NCBI GenBank assembly: GCA_023105745.1
Contig: JALGQZ010000004.1
Span: 34,490,437-34,554,436, forward strand
DNA: 64,000 nucleotides
From: Austropuccinia psidii
Lineage: Eukaryota; Basidiomycota; Pucciniomycetes; Pucciniales; Sphaerophragmiaceae
Direction: 5' to 3'
Below, piece after piece: positions 48,954 through 61,505 of this stretch. The position numbers and the translations under genes are program-made. The notes beneath the pieces are model-generated. The model saw only the letters and a list, made by a program, of their open reading frames with translations. It had not been told where the DNA came from and did not search any database. How positions within the stretch are numbered: position 1 is the stretch's first letter; every line of letters begins with the position of its first letter.

Positions 48954-51500
48954 TGTCACAGGGACTCTTGGGAATAACAAGAGTGGACTGAAACTCAGGG
49001 ATAAGGGAACTCACTTTGAAGACTTAAAATAATCAAAAAGATAAAAGAAGAATATATTTATTCAATATATGAAGAGTTCAATTAAAAATATGCAAAAGAT
49101 AATAATAAGGAATCTGTAAGGCTTGTCTATAAAACTCTTTCTATTAGTAAAAAATATCAAGAGTACTACGACTGTCCTCAGCTGAAAGTATAATATAATT
49201 GAATATTATAGCCACAAATTGATATAATTATCAAAGATGATTATATAAAAAAAGAATTACTTACAATTAAATAATTAGATAAGAAAAATCTCAATAATTA
49301 TAATAAAGTATAATTATTATATTATTATTATAGTCACTGACAGTTATAATACAAAGAAATATAAAAGCTCTTAATGAAACAATTATATGTGTAAAATAAT
49401 AATATTGAGCACTTATAAATAATACACAATATTATTTATGAAAGAAATTATCACACACAATTTGTAGAGATAATTCTTATAGAGAAAGTCTATATAAGAA
49501 AACCAATACTAGATGAAAAAATATAGGAATTCATAGAGACATTACTTATAATATTCATTTGATGCAATAAGTCAAAAAACAACAGTTACAGTACTAAATA
49601 CTGTTTATAAGTTAAAAACATTCCAAAAAATAATTATTTTAAAGAAATAAAATGGATTTATATGATTAAATATGATTTTAAGAGTTTTAGAGGAAATTTG
49701 TGTATTTAAAAGATATTTTGAGAGAATAATTTTAGATAATAAAATCTATTGTTGGTGATTATAACAATATAATATAAATTCTATACTTATAATTCATAGA
49801 GTAAAATAACTTTAGACTTACTTTCATAGTATAAGAATCTATATTGAATGAAATATCAACTGTTTAAAATGTCTGATTGATTGAATGTAATTATTGTGAT
49901 GGAAAAAAACAGTAGCTTAAAGGATCTTTATATGCCTTCAGAGAATTTCTCATGATTAAAAGTGGATCTAGAGGACCCACTGAGATAAAAACTGAAAACC
50001 ATGCTTCAAACTAAGGTTCTTAACTTAAGGTAGTTTATTTTTCATTTCAATTTAAAGCTAGCAGCCTTATTATTAACTCAAAGTAACTTTAATGCTTTTG
50101 TGGGTTAATCATCTTAAGTATAAAAATGAAATAGATTTTATCATATTAAGGTTAATCAAGTGAGAGGCTTTAAGATAAATATTCAAGCTAAAATCTCCTA
50201 AATGGATTTTTAATTAATTTTTAAAGAAATATCAGTTTTCTTGAAGAATAATTCAAAGAGATAATGTCACAGCTAATTAAAAGTTAATCCATTCAAAAAG
50301 ATGCACTTAAACTTTCATTTATACAAAGAGAGAATTTAATGGTAAGCTGTGTGAAATTCTAAAGAAAATCCATTAAGAATTGATTTTTGCATTAATATTT
50401 GAGTTTATTGCTATTTTTCCATGTAAAATAGTGATACACACAAAACCTTAAATTTGGATAAGGCTTTAGCCCTTCTATATTTAAAGTTGAATCTGATTTA
50501 ATCTTTTATACCTCTTAAAGCCTTGATTGTAAGTCTGCATATGGGGATTTACCCTTTGGTAACTTGTAATTCCTGTCCAAATTGGAGATAAACCAGTTTG
50601 AACTTTAATATCAAATCAAGCTCTAATTTTAAAGTTGAAATAAGGTTTACAATTCTTCCATGCAGGTGGAAAACCTTAATTGAGTTCTTGAAGATCCCAA
50701 AAGCTGGGTACCCTGGCCCTATTTGGCTTTTTTCCTTTGTCCCACCTTCTTGTGTGAATTTTGCCCTTTTATTTATTTAAAGCCATATGATGGCTTTAAG
50801 CCAATTTAAATTGAGATCATGCAGGATTTAAAGCCTGTATTGCAAATCCTTATCCAATTCTGTAAATATACACCACACCTTAATATTAACTGAATTTTTG
50901 CAAGTTTTCATAAACCTTATGAAACTTTAAATTCAAGGTTAAAATTAACAATTTGAAAGTTTTGATAAAAATTGTAAAAATTTACATTGGTGCTGTGAGA
51001 CTCTTAAACCTTCCAATAAAATAAGAAATAGCAATTTTTGGGTATAGCACCCTATTGGTCTACCCTAGGTTATTTTTGGTGTAGAAACCAAAAAATGACA
51101 TAATATTTATAACTTTGTTTATAAAAAAAGTTATACTTATTTTTTATTTATCTTTGTTTCAAATTTATTTGATTAGTCTGTTCAAGACTAAATAAACTGT
51201 ATAAAAAGCTATTTGGGGCCTTATGGGTATGTCATACATACCTCCAAGGCTCACAGAAGCCAACAAAGTAAGTCCTTTATTCACTGTTTCAGCTTTCCAG
51301 AAAAGAACAATGGAATTAGTAAAGGATATGACCACCAATATACACTGACAGTAACAGAGAGAGGCTCAAATTACTGACTTAGAAATATCAAGTTTACTTT
51401 CAGGATGAAAGAAAAATAATAATGTGAATAAATTCAGTAGATTAATTCACTGGGGTAAACGTCCCCAGGGGATGAAAGAGTGGCCAGTATGTGTGGTTAG
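48954..51500 (+). mobile_element. Gypsy A-family LTR, interrupted by a nested insertion
   Basis: Begins TGTCACAGGGACTCTTGGG and continues in parallel with the start of the Gypsy A LTR as read on the plus strand at 17239 (AACAAGAGTGGACTGAAACTCAGG, compared with GCAAGAGTGGCCTGGCACTCAGG). After the nested solo LTR the match resumes at 51256 (TTCACTGTTTCAGC, GGATATGACCACCAATATACACTGACAG, TTCACTGGGG) and fades near 51500. Only the outer part of the LTR is present. The plus-strand match places it in the same orientation as the other Gypsy A LTRs. Confidence 0.85.
49115..51255 (-). mobile_element. solo LTR of the Gypsy B family, nested
   Basis: About 2.1 kb starting TGTAAGGCTTGTCTATAAAA and ending CCAAGGCTCACA, the same ends as the Gypsy B LTRs, with shared internal landmarks: the AGAGTACTACGACTGTCC motif near the start and TACCCTAGGTTATTTTTGGTGTAGAA near the end. 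No internal region is attached, so it is a solo LTR left by LTR-LTR recombination. The flanks read GAATC before and GAAGC after, a five-base duplication with one mismatch. Confidence 0.85.
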
Positions 51501-54500
51501 TTGAAAGATTGAAAAACCAGCTGTATGAATATTGTACAGTGCCCTTCCATTTATATGTGAAAAAAATACAGGCGGGGAGCTGTATTTCTTGTTTTGCTGT
51601 GCAGTTGGAAACTTGCACTTACAAGACACTTTTTTTTAAGTAATATGAATTTTTTTGATTATTATTATTTTAACTACACATCTACACTTTATTAACAAAT
51701 AAGAGAAAAAATTTCAAGAAAAAAATGATGTAAAATTTAAAAAACAACAGTTGTGAGGAAAAATAAAAAAATAACAAGTGAAAGAAAAACCATTGGATTT
51801 GAAAAAATGGCAGGTTAAAAAACTGATACACAAACTCTGCCTCCTTGAAAGGTTTTGACTCGACTAAACAAGCAATATGATTGCAATAACTAATAAATTC
51901 ACTGAAGAATTGATTAATTTTTACAAAACCAGCTAAATGAAACAGATGGGTGTGTTAATTATTAAAATTAAGTTTCTAGTTTTAGTTCTTGAGTTATCTT
52001 CTGCTTCAAAATTCTTTCAGGATAATGCTTGAGAAGGTGGCTGCAAGATTCATATTTTTTATTTTTTTTTCGAGAAGAGTCTTTTCTGGTTTATTGATTG
52101 ATTTCTTGGCTAAACAAAAGAATTATGGTTGAAATTGAGAGTGCAGGTGGCAAGTTGAGGGGTGAAAAGCAGAGATTACAGGCTTGGAAGGGTTACTGAA
52201 ATTTTGATTTGCCTTTCTAAATTCCGTGTTTTAAAGTTGTTGAAAACAAACTGAAATTTAATTATTTTTTGGGTGATTATTAAAAGAAATGGCTTCATGA
52301 GGATGATGAAAAATAGTGTTTTTGAGATGTTGAGGTAATGAAAGATAGAGAAGTGATTAAGAACAAAAAACTGAGGTGAAAAAGTTGATGAGTTAATCTT
52401 TTTTGAAATAGAGTGGCAAAGAATGCAAGGGAGGTTAAAAAAAAGTTGAAGTCTGAAGCCGTCTCCTGACCTCTGAAAAATGTGAGTCAAGGGCTGCAAA
52501 ACATGCGCACAGCAGGTGCATCTACACAGCTTTCCTGCCCGCATTTGCATACTTTGGGTGAGGCATTATACAGATTTAATTACTGTTTTAGGAAATAAAA
52601 CTTGGAAATATTGGAAAATGAGCTGAGTACTTTGACAACCACAGTATTTGAATTAAATTGACCCAAAAGGCACCACGAGAAAATAGATATCCCTGCCAAC
52701 AGCAGTCACAGGTCCAATCCAGCTTTCAATTTGCTTCATACTTCTCTCTAGCTTGCTATTACAATTTGAATATCTTACAAGCTGGATTTTCAAGATTTGG
52801 AAAAAAACTATGTAAAATTAATTAAACTGTGTTTAACTTGAATTACTTGATAATATAAGATTTCACAAGACTCCTCAAGAAACAAATGAAAAACTGGAAA
52901 TCTGAGCTGAAGTTGATACTCTCCATATCTCACTTTGGGTATCAATTTACATCAAATTGTCTTTCTGGCTTGTCACTTATCACCTCCAACCTTTGAATTA
53001 TATTTCATTATTAAAATACTTTAATTATATTTTTGTATTGAAAAACATGAAGTAAAATCACAAGATTTTCATTTTTTGAGATTGTTATTATCCATACCTC
53101 TCAGTCCCGAGACTTAAAGAAATGTCTATTTTTATCCTGTCTTTGCCATTGAACCTGAAATTATCCTCATTTCAAGGAATTGAATCTCAATAGAAAGATC
53201 TTACCTCCTTGTCATTTGGAAATAATTTTTTGAATCCAGTGTAAAAATAACAGTAACACATGCTCTTTTGGAAAGAAATATTTACTGATTATAAATTTTG
53301 ATTCCTCTTATACCTGTAAAAACATTCTATCTTTCAAGAATTTAAGGAATTATGATCACTTTCTTTCCAAATGTCTCAATTTGAACACTTTAACATTTCA
53401 CCCCCCTGATAGGCACACTTTAACACCCTTTATTCATTTAAGGAACCTCTCTTAATATTTAATATAACACATAATAGAAATGGAATTCTGAAATTAAGCT
53501 TCTTTACTAGAATACCTTGTTCACTAAAGATTACTTAAATTGAATTTGATAATTGAAGAGAAAGCTCACAGTCTACCACTATTGTGAGGGAATCACAAGG
53601 AATTTATTTCACAAAGAAATCTTCTCCATATTTTCAAGAAAAAAAAATTAAACTTGAATATATATTTTCAAATGAAAAATGTGATTGAATTTCCATTCCT
53701 TTCTCAAAATTACATCTCTCTTGGATGCAATACTTTTTTCCTTAAACTTGTTCATATTGAAAGTGGTATCAATAAAAATTGGGACATTTACTTGTCTCAA
53801 GTTAATTCAAAAGAGCTGGAAACGAATTCTAAACTTTGAGATGGCTCCAAGCTTCAATAAAAATCAAGGACCATCTCATTGAAAATTTCCCTTTTCAGTA
53901 GGAATTTTTAGATATCCAAAATTTAGTTTCCTCAAATATTTTCACCCAGATTTATTTTAATTCTTTATATTTATTTAAGAAGATTATATTTTTTTCAACT
54001 TTCATATTTTACTCATTTTTAGGAAATTGAAAATTTAGCATTGACGTATAAATTGCTCTCATTAAGCGTTTCTCAACATCAATTTCTCAGCTCAAATAGC
54101 CTTTTACCCCGAATAAATTGAGTAATATGAATATCCAGGAGTGATATAATTGTAATATAAGTAATGATCACAAAAATTGAATTCACCACCACATAAGTGT
54201 AGCTAAATTCAGATTATTTAGGGATATCATTAAGAAACTATCTACAACCTCGAAATATGAATACCTCATTTGGTACAAGAATAATACAAGTAATATGAAT
54301 GATTTCTCTAATTAATGAAGCTTCAAAAAATAATTCATTCTGAATGACTGTTCTTTGGAAGATTTCTTGCCAACACCTTTCTCCTTTAACTAAACTCAAT
54401 CTAATATTAAGATTTTCTAATTTGAAGAATTCTCCTCAATTAATAAAGTGAATTATGTCTCTTTGAAAATCTTCTTGATGATATTTCCACCTATACAAAA

Positions 54501-57149
54501 AATTCAAATCAAGGGAAAAATTATCGAATTCCAAAAATTACCCTTAATTATTGAATTTTCAACTAATAACTCATTCTGAATTTCCATTTTATTCAGATTT
54601 TCTTGATGATATTTCTTACCATAAACCATGCTCAAACTGAAGGTAGAATGATCCAACTTAAATAATTATTTGTAATTTATAAAGCTTTACGAAGTAAAGA
54701 ATTATGGATTCCTTTTGTTTGAAAATGCCATTGATAATATTTCTAGCCATACACAAAGAAATACTGATCTTAAAATTATCAAAGTTCGAAAATTTGCCTT
54801 GATTAATATATCTCTAAGGAATGATCACTTTTGTATTGATAATATTTGAAAATCTTCTGGATATTTATCCAACACAAAATTAAGCTCAAATTTATCTTAA
54901 GGCTCAAAGATCTTAACACATTTTTCTCCTTGATAGTATTTATGTACATCTCTTATGTAATTTTCCTTGAGTGAGCTTTGATATTATAAGATGAAGTTTT
55001 TGCAGCATTTCACCTCCCATATTTCACTTATTGATATATAAAATTTGAGTATGATTTGTAAGCAGAAAATTGAAAAAATGTTTCCTCCTTTTACTTTAAA
55101 AAACTAGATTTCACAATCAAAAGAAGTAAATCTAAAGATTAATATCAGAAAGCTTAAAAGTGAGTTAAATAAAAGAGAATTTCAAAATGTGCAAAACACT
55201 TCACAGGGTAACTTTGAGAAAATATTTGTACTATATAATCAATATTAATTTTTTCAATAATCTCATCAGTCAAAGATTATCATCTAAGTTTTTAAAATGA
55301 GTTTCAAGATAAATTTGACTCTTTTTTATCATTATATTTGGTGATAACTATGAGCTAATATAATTTCAATTAATTATGACTTTGGAAAAAAGCAGTGATA
55401 AAAATCAAAATTTCAATGTTGAATATTATTATTTCCTTCCTTAATTAGAACAATATTAATAAGAATAATTCAAGAAATGTAAAATTTATGCCCAAAATTT
55501 GGAACACCAATTTCCAGGCTCATTTCAAAATACCCTATGCTGTAATAAATCCAAATAGCTAGTTTCTTATTTGGAATGACTTTTAAGCTTGAGCATGCTA
55601 TTCTTAATTAACTAATAAGCTTTGACAAAATTTCATTTTGATAATTCATGTCCATTCTTCGAAACTATCTTCTTTTTAGAAATAATAACAATATTTGTAT
55701 TACGCAATTTGAAACCTAATTTTATGGTTTTCATTTTCAAAATATTCACTTTAGTTATCATACACATCATACATAGTTCCAAATCTGGGGATAATTATTA
55801 TGGAGGGAAAACTGCAAGTGGCTAATCTTTTGAATTTTGACAAAAATATATATCAATTAATTTATTGAAGTGTTAATTAAATATCTCATAGAAATTCATT
55901 GTATTTGAAGATATACTTAGTAGAAAATTCCTAGAATTTGGGAGTGTTTGGAGTTATATGTGCCATTAAGAATTAAATATCATTCATGAGATAGGAAACT
56001 CAGGTGTTTCAAATTCTATTTTTGTGAAAAATATTGCTATGTTGAAACAAAATTGTTTTCAAAATCAATTGAGATAAATGGTTTTGGGGTCTCTTGAGGT
56101 TTTCTTTGACAGTTTTGGTAAGCTCATGTGCAAAATTGTTCAAATTACTCCAAAAAATTCTTCTAATCCATCTGAAATGCCTATGTTGAAGCTTGGTTGG
56201 ATGCAAGTTTGAAAAAAAATAGAGGAAAATCTGACAGTTCATTTCTATTTCAGAACCCATGATTCTGAAAGGAGTGGGGGTATTTTAGAATATATAATTC
56301 TAGATTGATTCTCCAGGGATATGATTTGAAAAGGGTTGAAAGAATATCTACTGCAATTTTCCCAATCATTGTGGAAACAGAAAACCTCATTTTACTTCTG
56401 GTTTGATTTAAAGTGTTTTTATGGTTCTGGAGATTATCATAAAATTTGAATTCCATTTTCATCTCAATATTGTTTGATCCACACAGAAGAGTTAAGCTTA
56501 AAAAATACTTTTTGACACATTTACCAGCTTTTAAACAAAAATAATTTCTTAAAGACTGAAAATCTATTTAATTGCTTTAATAACCTTTTTTTCAATCATG
56601 GAATACCATTTATACATTTCTTGAGGGAATTTTGTACTTATTGTGCATCATAAGTCTTAACAAAACCACTCATAATGATCGAATTATGGAATTAATTAAA
56701 TTATAATGAATTGCATTACCAGATTAATGCATTTAAATTTCTCATGCAAATGATTCTTTCTATTTTTTTCAATTTGTTTTATGTTTGTATACAGCCTTCA
56801 ATCCATTTCCATATTAAAGCCTTGAGGATTCCTGTGTTGATAAGGAAAATTATTTTATTTGAGAATAACATGAGATATATGTGTGATATCCATTTATTCA
56901 AACAAATTGGAACAGAAAGCTCAAAAATATGTTGTAGTTTATTATCACAAATTTACTGAAGACAGGAGCAAAATCATATAATTCAATTTTTTCTGTTGTT
57001 TTATATTCTCTTCTCTGCTTCTTCTTGAAATAAATTCAATTTGAAAAAATAAAACCCAAGTATTAAATCTTCAAAAAAAAGGGATACTAATGAGTATTTT
57101 GCATGCCAAAATTAAAAAAATTAATCAATTGGTTCATAGCTAGGAAATC
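51501..57149. other. intergenic, no gene recognised
   Basis: From 51500 to about 52760 composition is slightly less AT-rich, with a 124-codon minus-strand frame (52550-52176) that shows no domain. From 52760 to 57150 the sequence is AT-rich with frequent stops. No LTR pair, TIR pair or splice series was recognised. Confidence 0.5.
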
Positions 57150-57620
57150 CCTTTGTTGAATGATTCATTTGGTTTTGTCTTTCTATTTAAAGTATTTTTT
57201 TGTTCTCACTTTGTTTTTTATTTCATATTTTATACTTTTTTGAGGGAATTTGCATCCAAATCTTATATCATTCTGTTTTTTTTTAAATTTTTTAATTGTG
57301 TTGTATTCTTTTATTTTCTTTACTTTTCTGTACTTTTATATTGCTATTTATTTTATTGTTTTTTTTTAATTTTTTTATTAGTTTCATATTTTTTGAATTA
57401 ATTTTTTTATTAAATCACTTATTTAGTTTATTTGCTTTTTTTTTTTTTTTTTTTTGCAATTTTTATTGTTTTTTATTTTTGTGTTTTAAGTTTATTTACT
57501 CTTTATTTTTGTGTCATTTTTACTTTGTTAATATAATTATGATTTTTTCTCAATTTTTAATTCTTGATTTTTACTTTTTTGTTTTGTTTTCTTAGTTTTT
57601 TTGATTTTCTTCTATTTTTT
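57150..57620. repeat. T-rich arm
   Basis: About 470 bases in which the plus strand is mostly T, with few C or G, including a T20 run at 57436-57455. It faces an A-rich arm of similar length beyond a small inverted-repeat element. Confidence 0.8.
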
Positions 57621-57761
57621 GGGTGTGGATACACTATAATCAGTGTTACACTGATTAAAGTGTAATAGTAATCATCTGTTTGCACTAACCTTATTCCAAA
57701 AGAATAATTACTACTAAACTGTAATTGGAGGAACAACACTGATTACAGGGAATCTACACCC
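57621..57761. mobile_element. small TIR element (MITE-like, 141 bp)
   Basis: Terminal inverted repeats of about 27 bases: GGGTGTGGATACACTATAATCAGTGTT on the left (given here as GGGTGTGGAT, then TAATCAGTGTT) against the reverse complement of the right end, GGGTGTAGAT, then TAATCAGTGTT. About 22 of 27 positions agree. Next to the left TIR is a perfect 10-base palindrome with one central base, TAATCAGTGTtACACTGATTA (57638-57658). There is no coding capacity and no clear target duplication because the flanks are T and A tracts. Confidence 0.6.
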
Positions 57762-58120
57762 ACAAAAAAAAACAAAAAAAAAATCAAATCAAAAAATACA
57801 AAAAAATATGAAAAAGAAAATAAATTTTTCTTGAAAAAATATAAAATTGAAAAAAATGCAATCAGAGGAACGCAAAGAAGTAAATTCAAAACTGAAAAAA
57901 ATGAAAATATAAAAATAAGAAAGATAAGAAAAATAATAAAAATAAAATAATCAAATAAATAAAAATAAATAAGCTCAATGATAATATATATATATAAATA
58001 AAAATAACAATAAACATAAATGAAAGAAATGGAAAAAACAAACTACAATAAAAAATTACAATTAAAAGGAAAGTAAAATTGAAAAAATTGAAAGAAGGTA
58101 AATAAATTCAAACTAAAAAA
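57762..58120. repeat. A-rich arm
   Basis: About 360 bases in which the plus strand is mostly A, with few C or G, mirroring the T-rich arm across the small TIR element. A (TA)n stretch lies near 57984. Confidence 0.8.
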
Positions 58121-59249
58121 GAATTCCTGTGTCATATTGCAATAGAGTTTCTGAACATGATTAATTCTGATGTTTTAATTTTTTATTGTTTTCCATTTTC
58201 AAAAATAACCAGCTTTAAGTCTTACAAAAACTGTAAAAATTGGAAATCTGCAAGTGAGCCAGAATATCAACAATGAAAAACAAAATATATTTTCTGGAAA
58301 TTTGATGGGGTGCTCTTTTTGTGAAAGTAAAATGATTATAAAATAAATTGACTAATAAGGACCACCAGAGAGGAAAGTCAAAAATAATTTAAATATTAAA
58401 AAGAAATTTTACACATTTTCTGAAAGAAGAACTCAGGTATAATGTAAAAATAACAGATAAAGATTCATAGAAAAATTTCCAAGCAAATTATGACAATAAC
58501 AGCCTTCAATATGTGAAAAACCCTTGATAAATATATCACATAATTATTGAAATATGATCAAATCTTTACACAAAGATACTATATCTCATTAAAGAAAATC
58601 AGAACCTCAAATATTTCCCCCAGGAATTTGTGGTGATTGTTGTTTTTGGAAATTCCTTTTTGAAAGATTTATTTCTCAAATAATAATTAATTAAACTTGT
58701 GAAAAAGGGAAACGTAAATTTCAATAATATAGAAATATTTTTAGAAGAAAAAGAAAGATTCCTTTTGAATTAAAAAAATAAAAACAATACTTCCAAAAAA
58801 TAAATCTCGGATTACATGAGTGTTTTAAGTATTAGGTATTTCTCTTGGAAAATATTCAAGCCCTAGGATATCTGCTTCAAGCTTGTGAAAAATACATGAT
58901 AATAAAAAAAATTCAATATTTTAGATCTCATTGGGTTGGAAAATGTCAAAATCCTTTAAGAACTATTTCTTGTGTCTTTTATTTTGAATGAAGAAATGAG
59001 GTGAAGATTCAATTTTTACATATATGTGCACAGTCAAATGAGTATATTGTCTAAAATAGAAAAAGAAAAGTCAAATAAGTGACATTTATATATATTTTTT
59101 TGTCAAAAACCCTTATTCTCTGTTAAAAGGAATTTTCAATCCAAAATTTATTTTATATTTGTTCAGTGTTAAGTTTCTATGTTCTTAATGAGCTCACAAA
59201 CAAGAATCATGAAATATCCATAACCTTCTACTTTAATTGAGTAAAGTTA
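58121..59249. other. AT-rich intergenic region, no gene recognised
   Basis: No open frame of note, no repeat pairing and no splice series were recognised. Confidence 0.55.
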
Positions 59250-60206
59250 CAAATCATCAAACATATGGCTGAAAGTAAATGCAAAAGAATATCAAGGTTG
59301 GAACCAAGGTTGAAAGCAGTTTGGACCTGCTACCCCTGCCAGGGGGGATAGCATTATTTTTCATGGTGAAGCTCAATGGAATACAGATTGTATGAGTACA
59401 GTCTGTATGGATGAATTGAGTTGTCCAAGGAGTGTTGGAGCTTTGAAACCTTGTCAACTGATGTGAATTAATTCCTCTTGAATATCCTTGACCAGTATTC
59501 CCATGGGGGAAATAATATATAAATGACAAAGACAAATACCTGAATGGGACAGTTGATTGGTATCCTCAAACGGTCTTCCTGAAGTCCTACCCATTACCCC
59601 CCATGGCATATGTATTGATTACCTTGAATAATTTCCTTTGAAAATGGGATTGAGGTCTGGTGACTTTATTTATATTAAGAATTTGGGTCCTGAAATTTGT
59701 GCCATTGTATCTCTGAGGAAAAATTGTGCATAATAGTGTATAACAACATATATGGCATTTGTGGATCTTAATGGCCAAGATTTGGTCCAGGTGGAAAAAT
59801 ATGTGGTTTGAGGCCCATTGGCCCCCTTTGGCCCATTTATTATAGACAAAAAGGATACTAGGGTGTCCTATGGACCTTGAGCTGGATTAATGGCCTACAG
59901 ACCATAAAGAATGTAGAATTGAAGTCCAAAGGCTGTCCTAAAGAGGTCAGGACCCCTGAGCCCAATTTGAGTGGGATGGCCTGGGGGAATACAATTGTGG
60001 AAAAGGCCCCAAGGGGACAATGAACAGGATATGGCCTGTGAGGCCAAGCTTGAGTATTGGGGCTGAAATGGCCAGGATAGTGAGTGTGCCCCAGGGAGGG
60101 CACAGAGCACCAGGATGGCCAATTGACCATAAAAGGATATATATGGCCAATTGGACAAAAGATGTTATACTTCCATCCATGGGGGGTATTTTCCATGGCT
60201 GTGACA
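59250..60206 (-). repeat. Gypsy A-family LTR remnant (solo, partial)
   Basis: Parallels the right-hand two thirds of the Gypsy A LTR: GGATGAATTGAGTTGTCCAAGGA near 59410, GTGCATAATAGTGTATAACA near 59730, then the GGCC-rich zone with GGCCAATTGACCATAAAA. It ends at GTGACA (60206), so on the minus strand it starts TGTCACAGCC, like the intact 3' LTR. The left boundary is uncertain and no internal region adjoins. Diverged further than the two LTRs of Gypsy A are from each other. Confidence 0.75.
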
Positions 60207-60642
60207 GCTCTAAATCTTCACTTTCATCGAATTTGTCACTTAATTATTTGTTACCAACAATCAATTTGCTTTAAATTAGATTAAATAAAATTAAGACATA
60301 TAATTACACTCCCAAGGATTATTCCAGCCTGCCTCATCCTCCAGGTCACTTGAATTGGCCAGATTATTTATTCATCATTCATTTTCTGACCAATAAATAG
60401 ATCTTTGATGCATTTTCTAGAACCAGTAGCTTGAAATTCATGTGAAGGCCACCATCAAGTAAAAAAAACATATCTCACTTTATGGCCATTTAGGTCAAGA
60501 AAAATCATGGCACAGGTTGAATATTAGTGCAAAAAGTATTTGTGACCTCTGGAGGACATATAAAAAAACACAACCACAAATAAGCTTTAGAGCTTAACTG
60601 GGGAAGGTATTATGGAAGAGCATGAAAAAAGGCTTGTATATT

Positions 60643-61505
60643 ATGGCTGCTAAGCTAGAGAGTATGTGTACATCTGTTTCAGAAATTTATGAACCTTTTT
60701 ATAATAAGAAAAATGTGACTCAACTAGAAATTTATGATTTGGAAGAGAATATAATCAGTTAAAATGAGGAAGAGGAAGAACCCATGGACCATGAAGTAAG
60801 ATAATATATGATATTTAATGAGAAATGCCACAATTTAATTTCTACTTTTTCAGGATGGAAAAGTAACAGATGAGGGAAAAATCAATATCCAACCAAATAT
60901 GATCACTGCTGAAGATAAATTGATTGAGGATGTGGAAGAGGCTGAAGTAAGTCAAATCTGGAAAAAATGAATATATTGCAATTCTATAAGCTTTATTTTG
61001 TTGGAAGAGACAGAAAAAGATAAATTTACCATCCAAAAGAATAAATAATGTTTTTAGATTCAATATAAATTATATGAGTGGCGCACAAAAGAAGTAATGT
61101 GATATGTTGTCACCCAGTTACTAACAAATAATGATTTATTGGTAAAAATTTTGGTATGCTATATACTTACTCTGAGGGTTTTCCTGACTAATGAATTCTT
61201 GTGAAGAGAAAGAGGCTCATGATGAGGAACATCTACAATGGGATAAACAGAAGTGGAATGAAGAAAAGAGTGCACAGGTTATGCCTCCTTAACAAGAGAT
61301 AATGTTTAAGGAGATGGAAATATCATTTGAACAGGAAACAATATTGAAGGTAGAAATCTTGAAGAAGCAAAAATTAAATCACAAATTGATTTTGAGGAGT
61401 TCAAAGAGTAAAAAAAGCATGATTTTCAAAAATAGAACTGGAAAATGGAAGTCAAGATGTGTAAAAAACCAAATCATGGAATTGACAATATCAGTGTTAA
61501 ATTAA
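60643..61505 (+). pseudogene. decayed intron-containing acidic gene, function unknown
   Basis: Three exon-like blocks read in one frame: 60643-60795 (MAAKLESMCTSVSEIYEP, ending EEEEEPMDHE), 60854-60946 (DGKVTDEGKINIQPNM, ending IEDVEEAE) and 61209-61505 (KEAHDEEHLQWDKQKW, then a Lys-rich region with ILKKQKLNHK). The junctions have GTAAGA...CAG and GTAAGT...GAG, all phase 0. Two in-frame TAA stops (60760-60762, and after VMPP near 61290) break it. The first half is very acidic and the last part basic. I do not recognise the family. It may be a dead host gene or a piece carried by a mobile element, as it starts about 440 bases after a Gypsy A-family LTR. Confidence 0.45.

Noticed and set aside
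52176..52550. 124-codon minus-strand frame
   Set aside because: Ends in a Phe/Ile/Lys-rich tail typical of AT-rich noise; no motif or repeat match seen.
57153..57595. Phe/Leu-rich open frames in the T-rich arm, looking like membrane segments
   Set aside because: Poly(T) codes for Phe in any frame; the hydrophobicity is a composition artefact.
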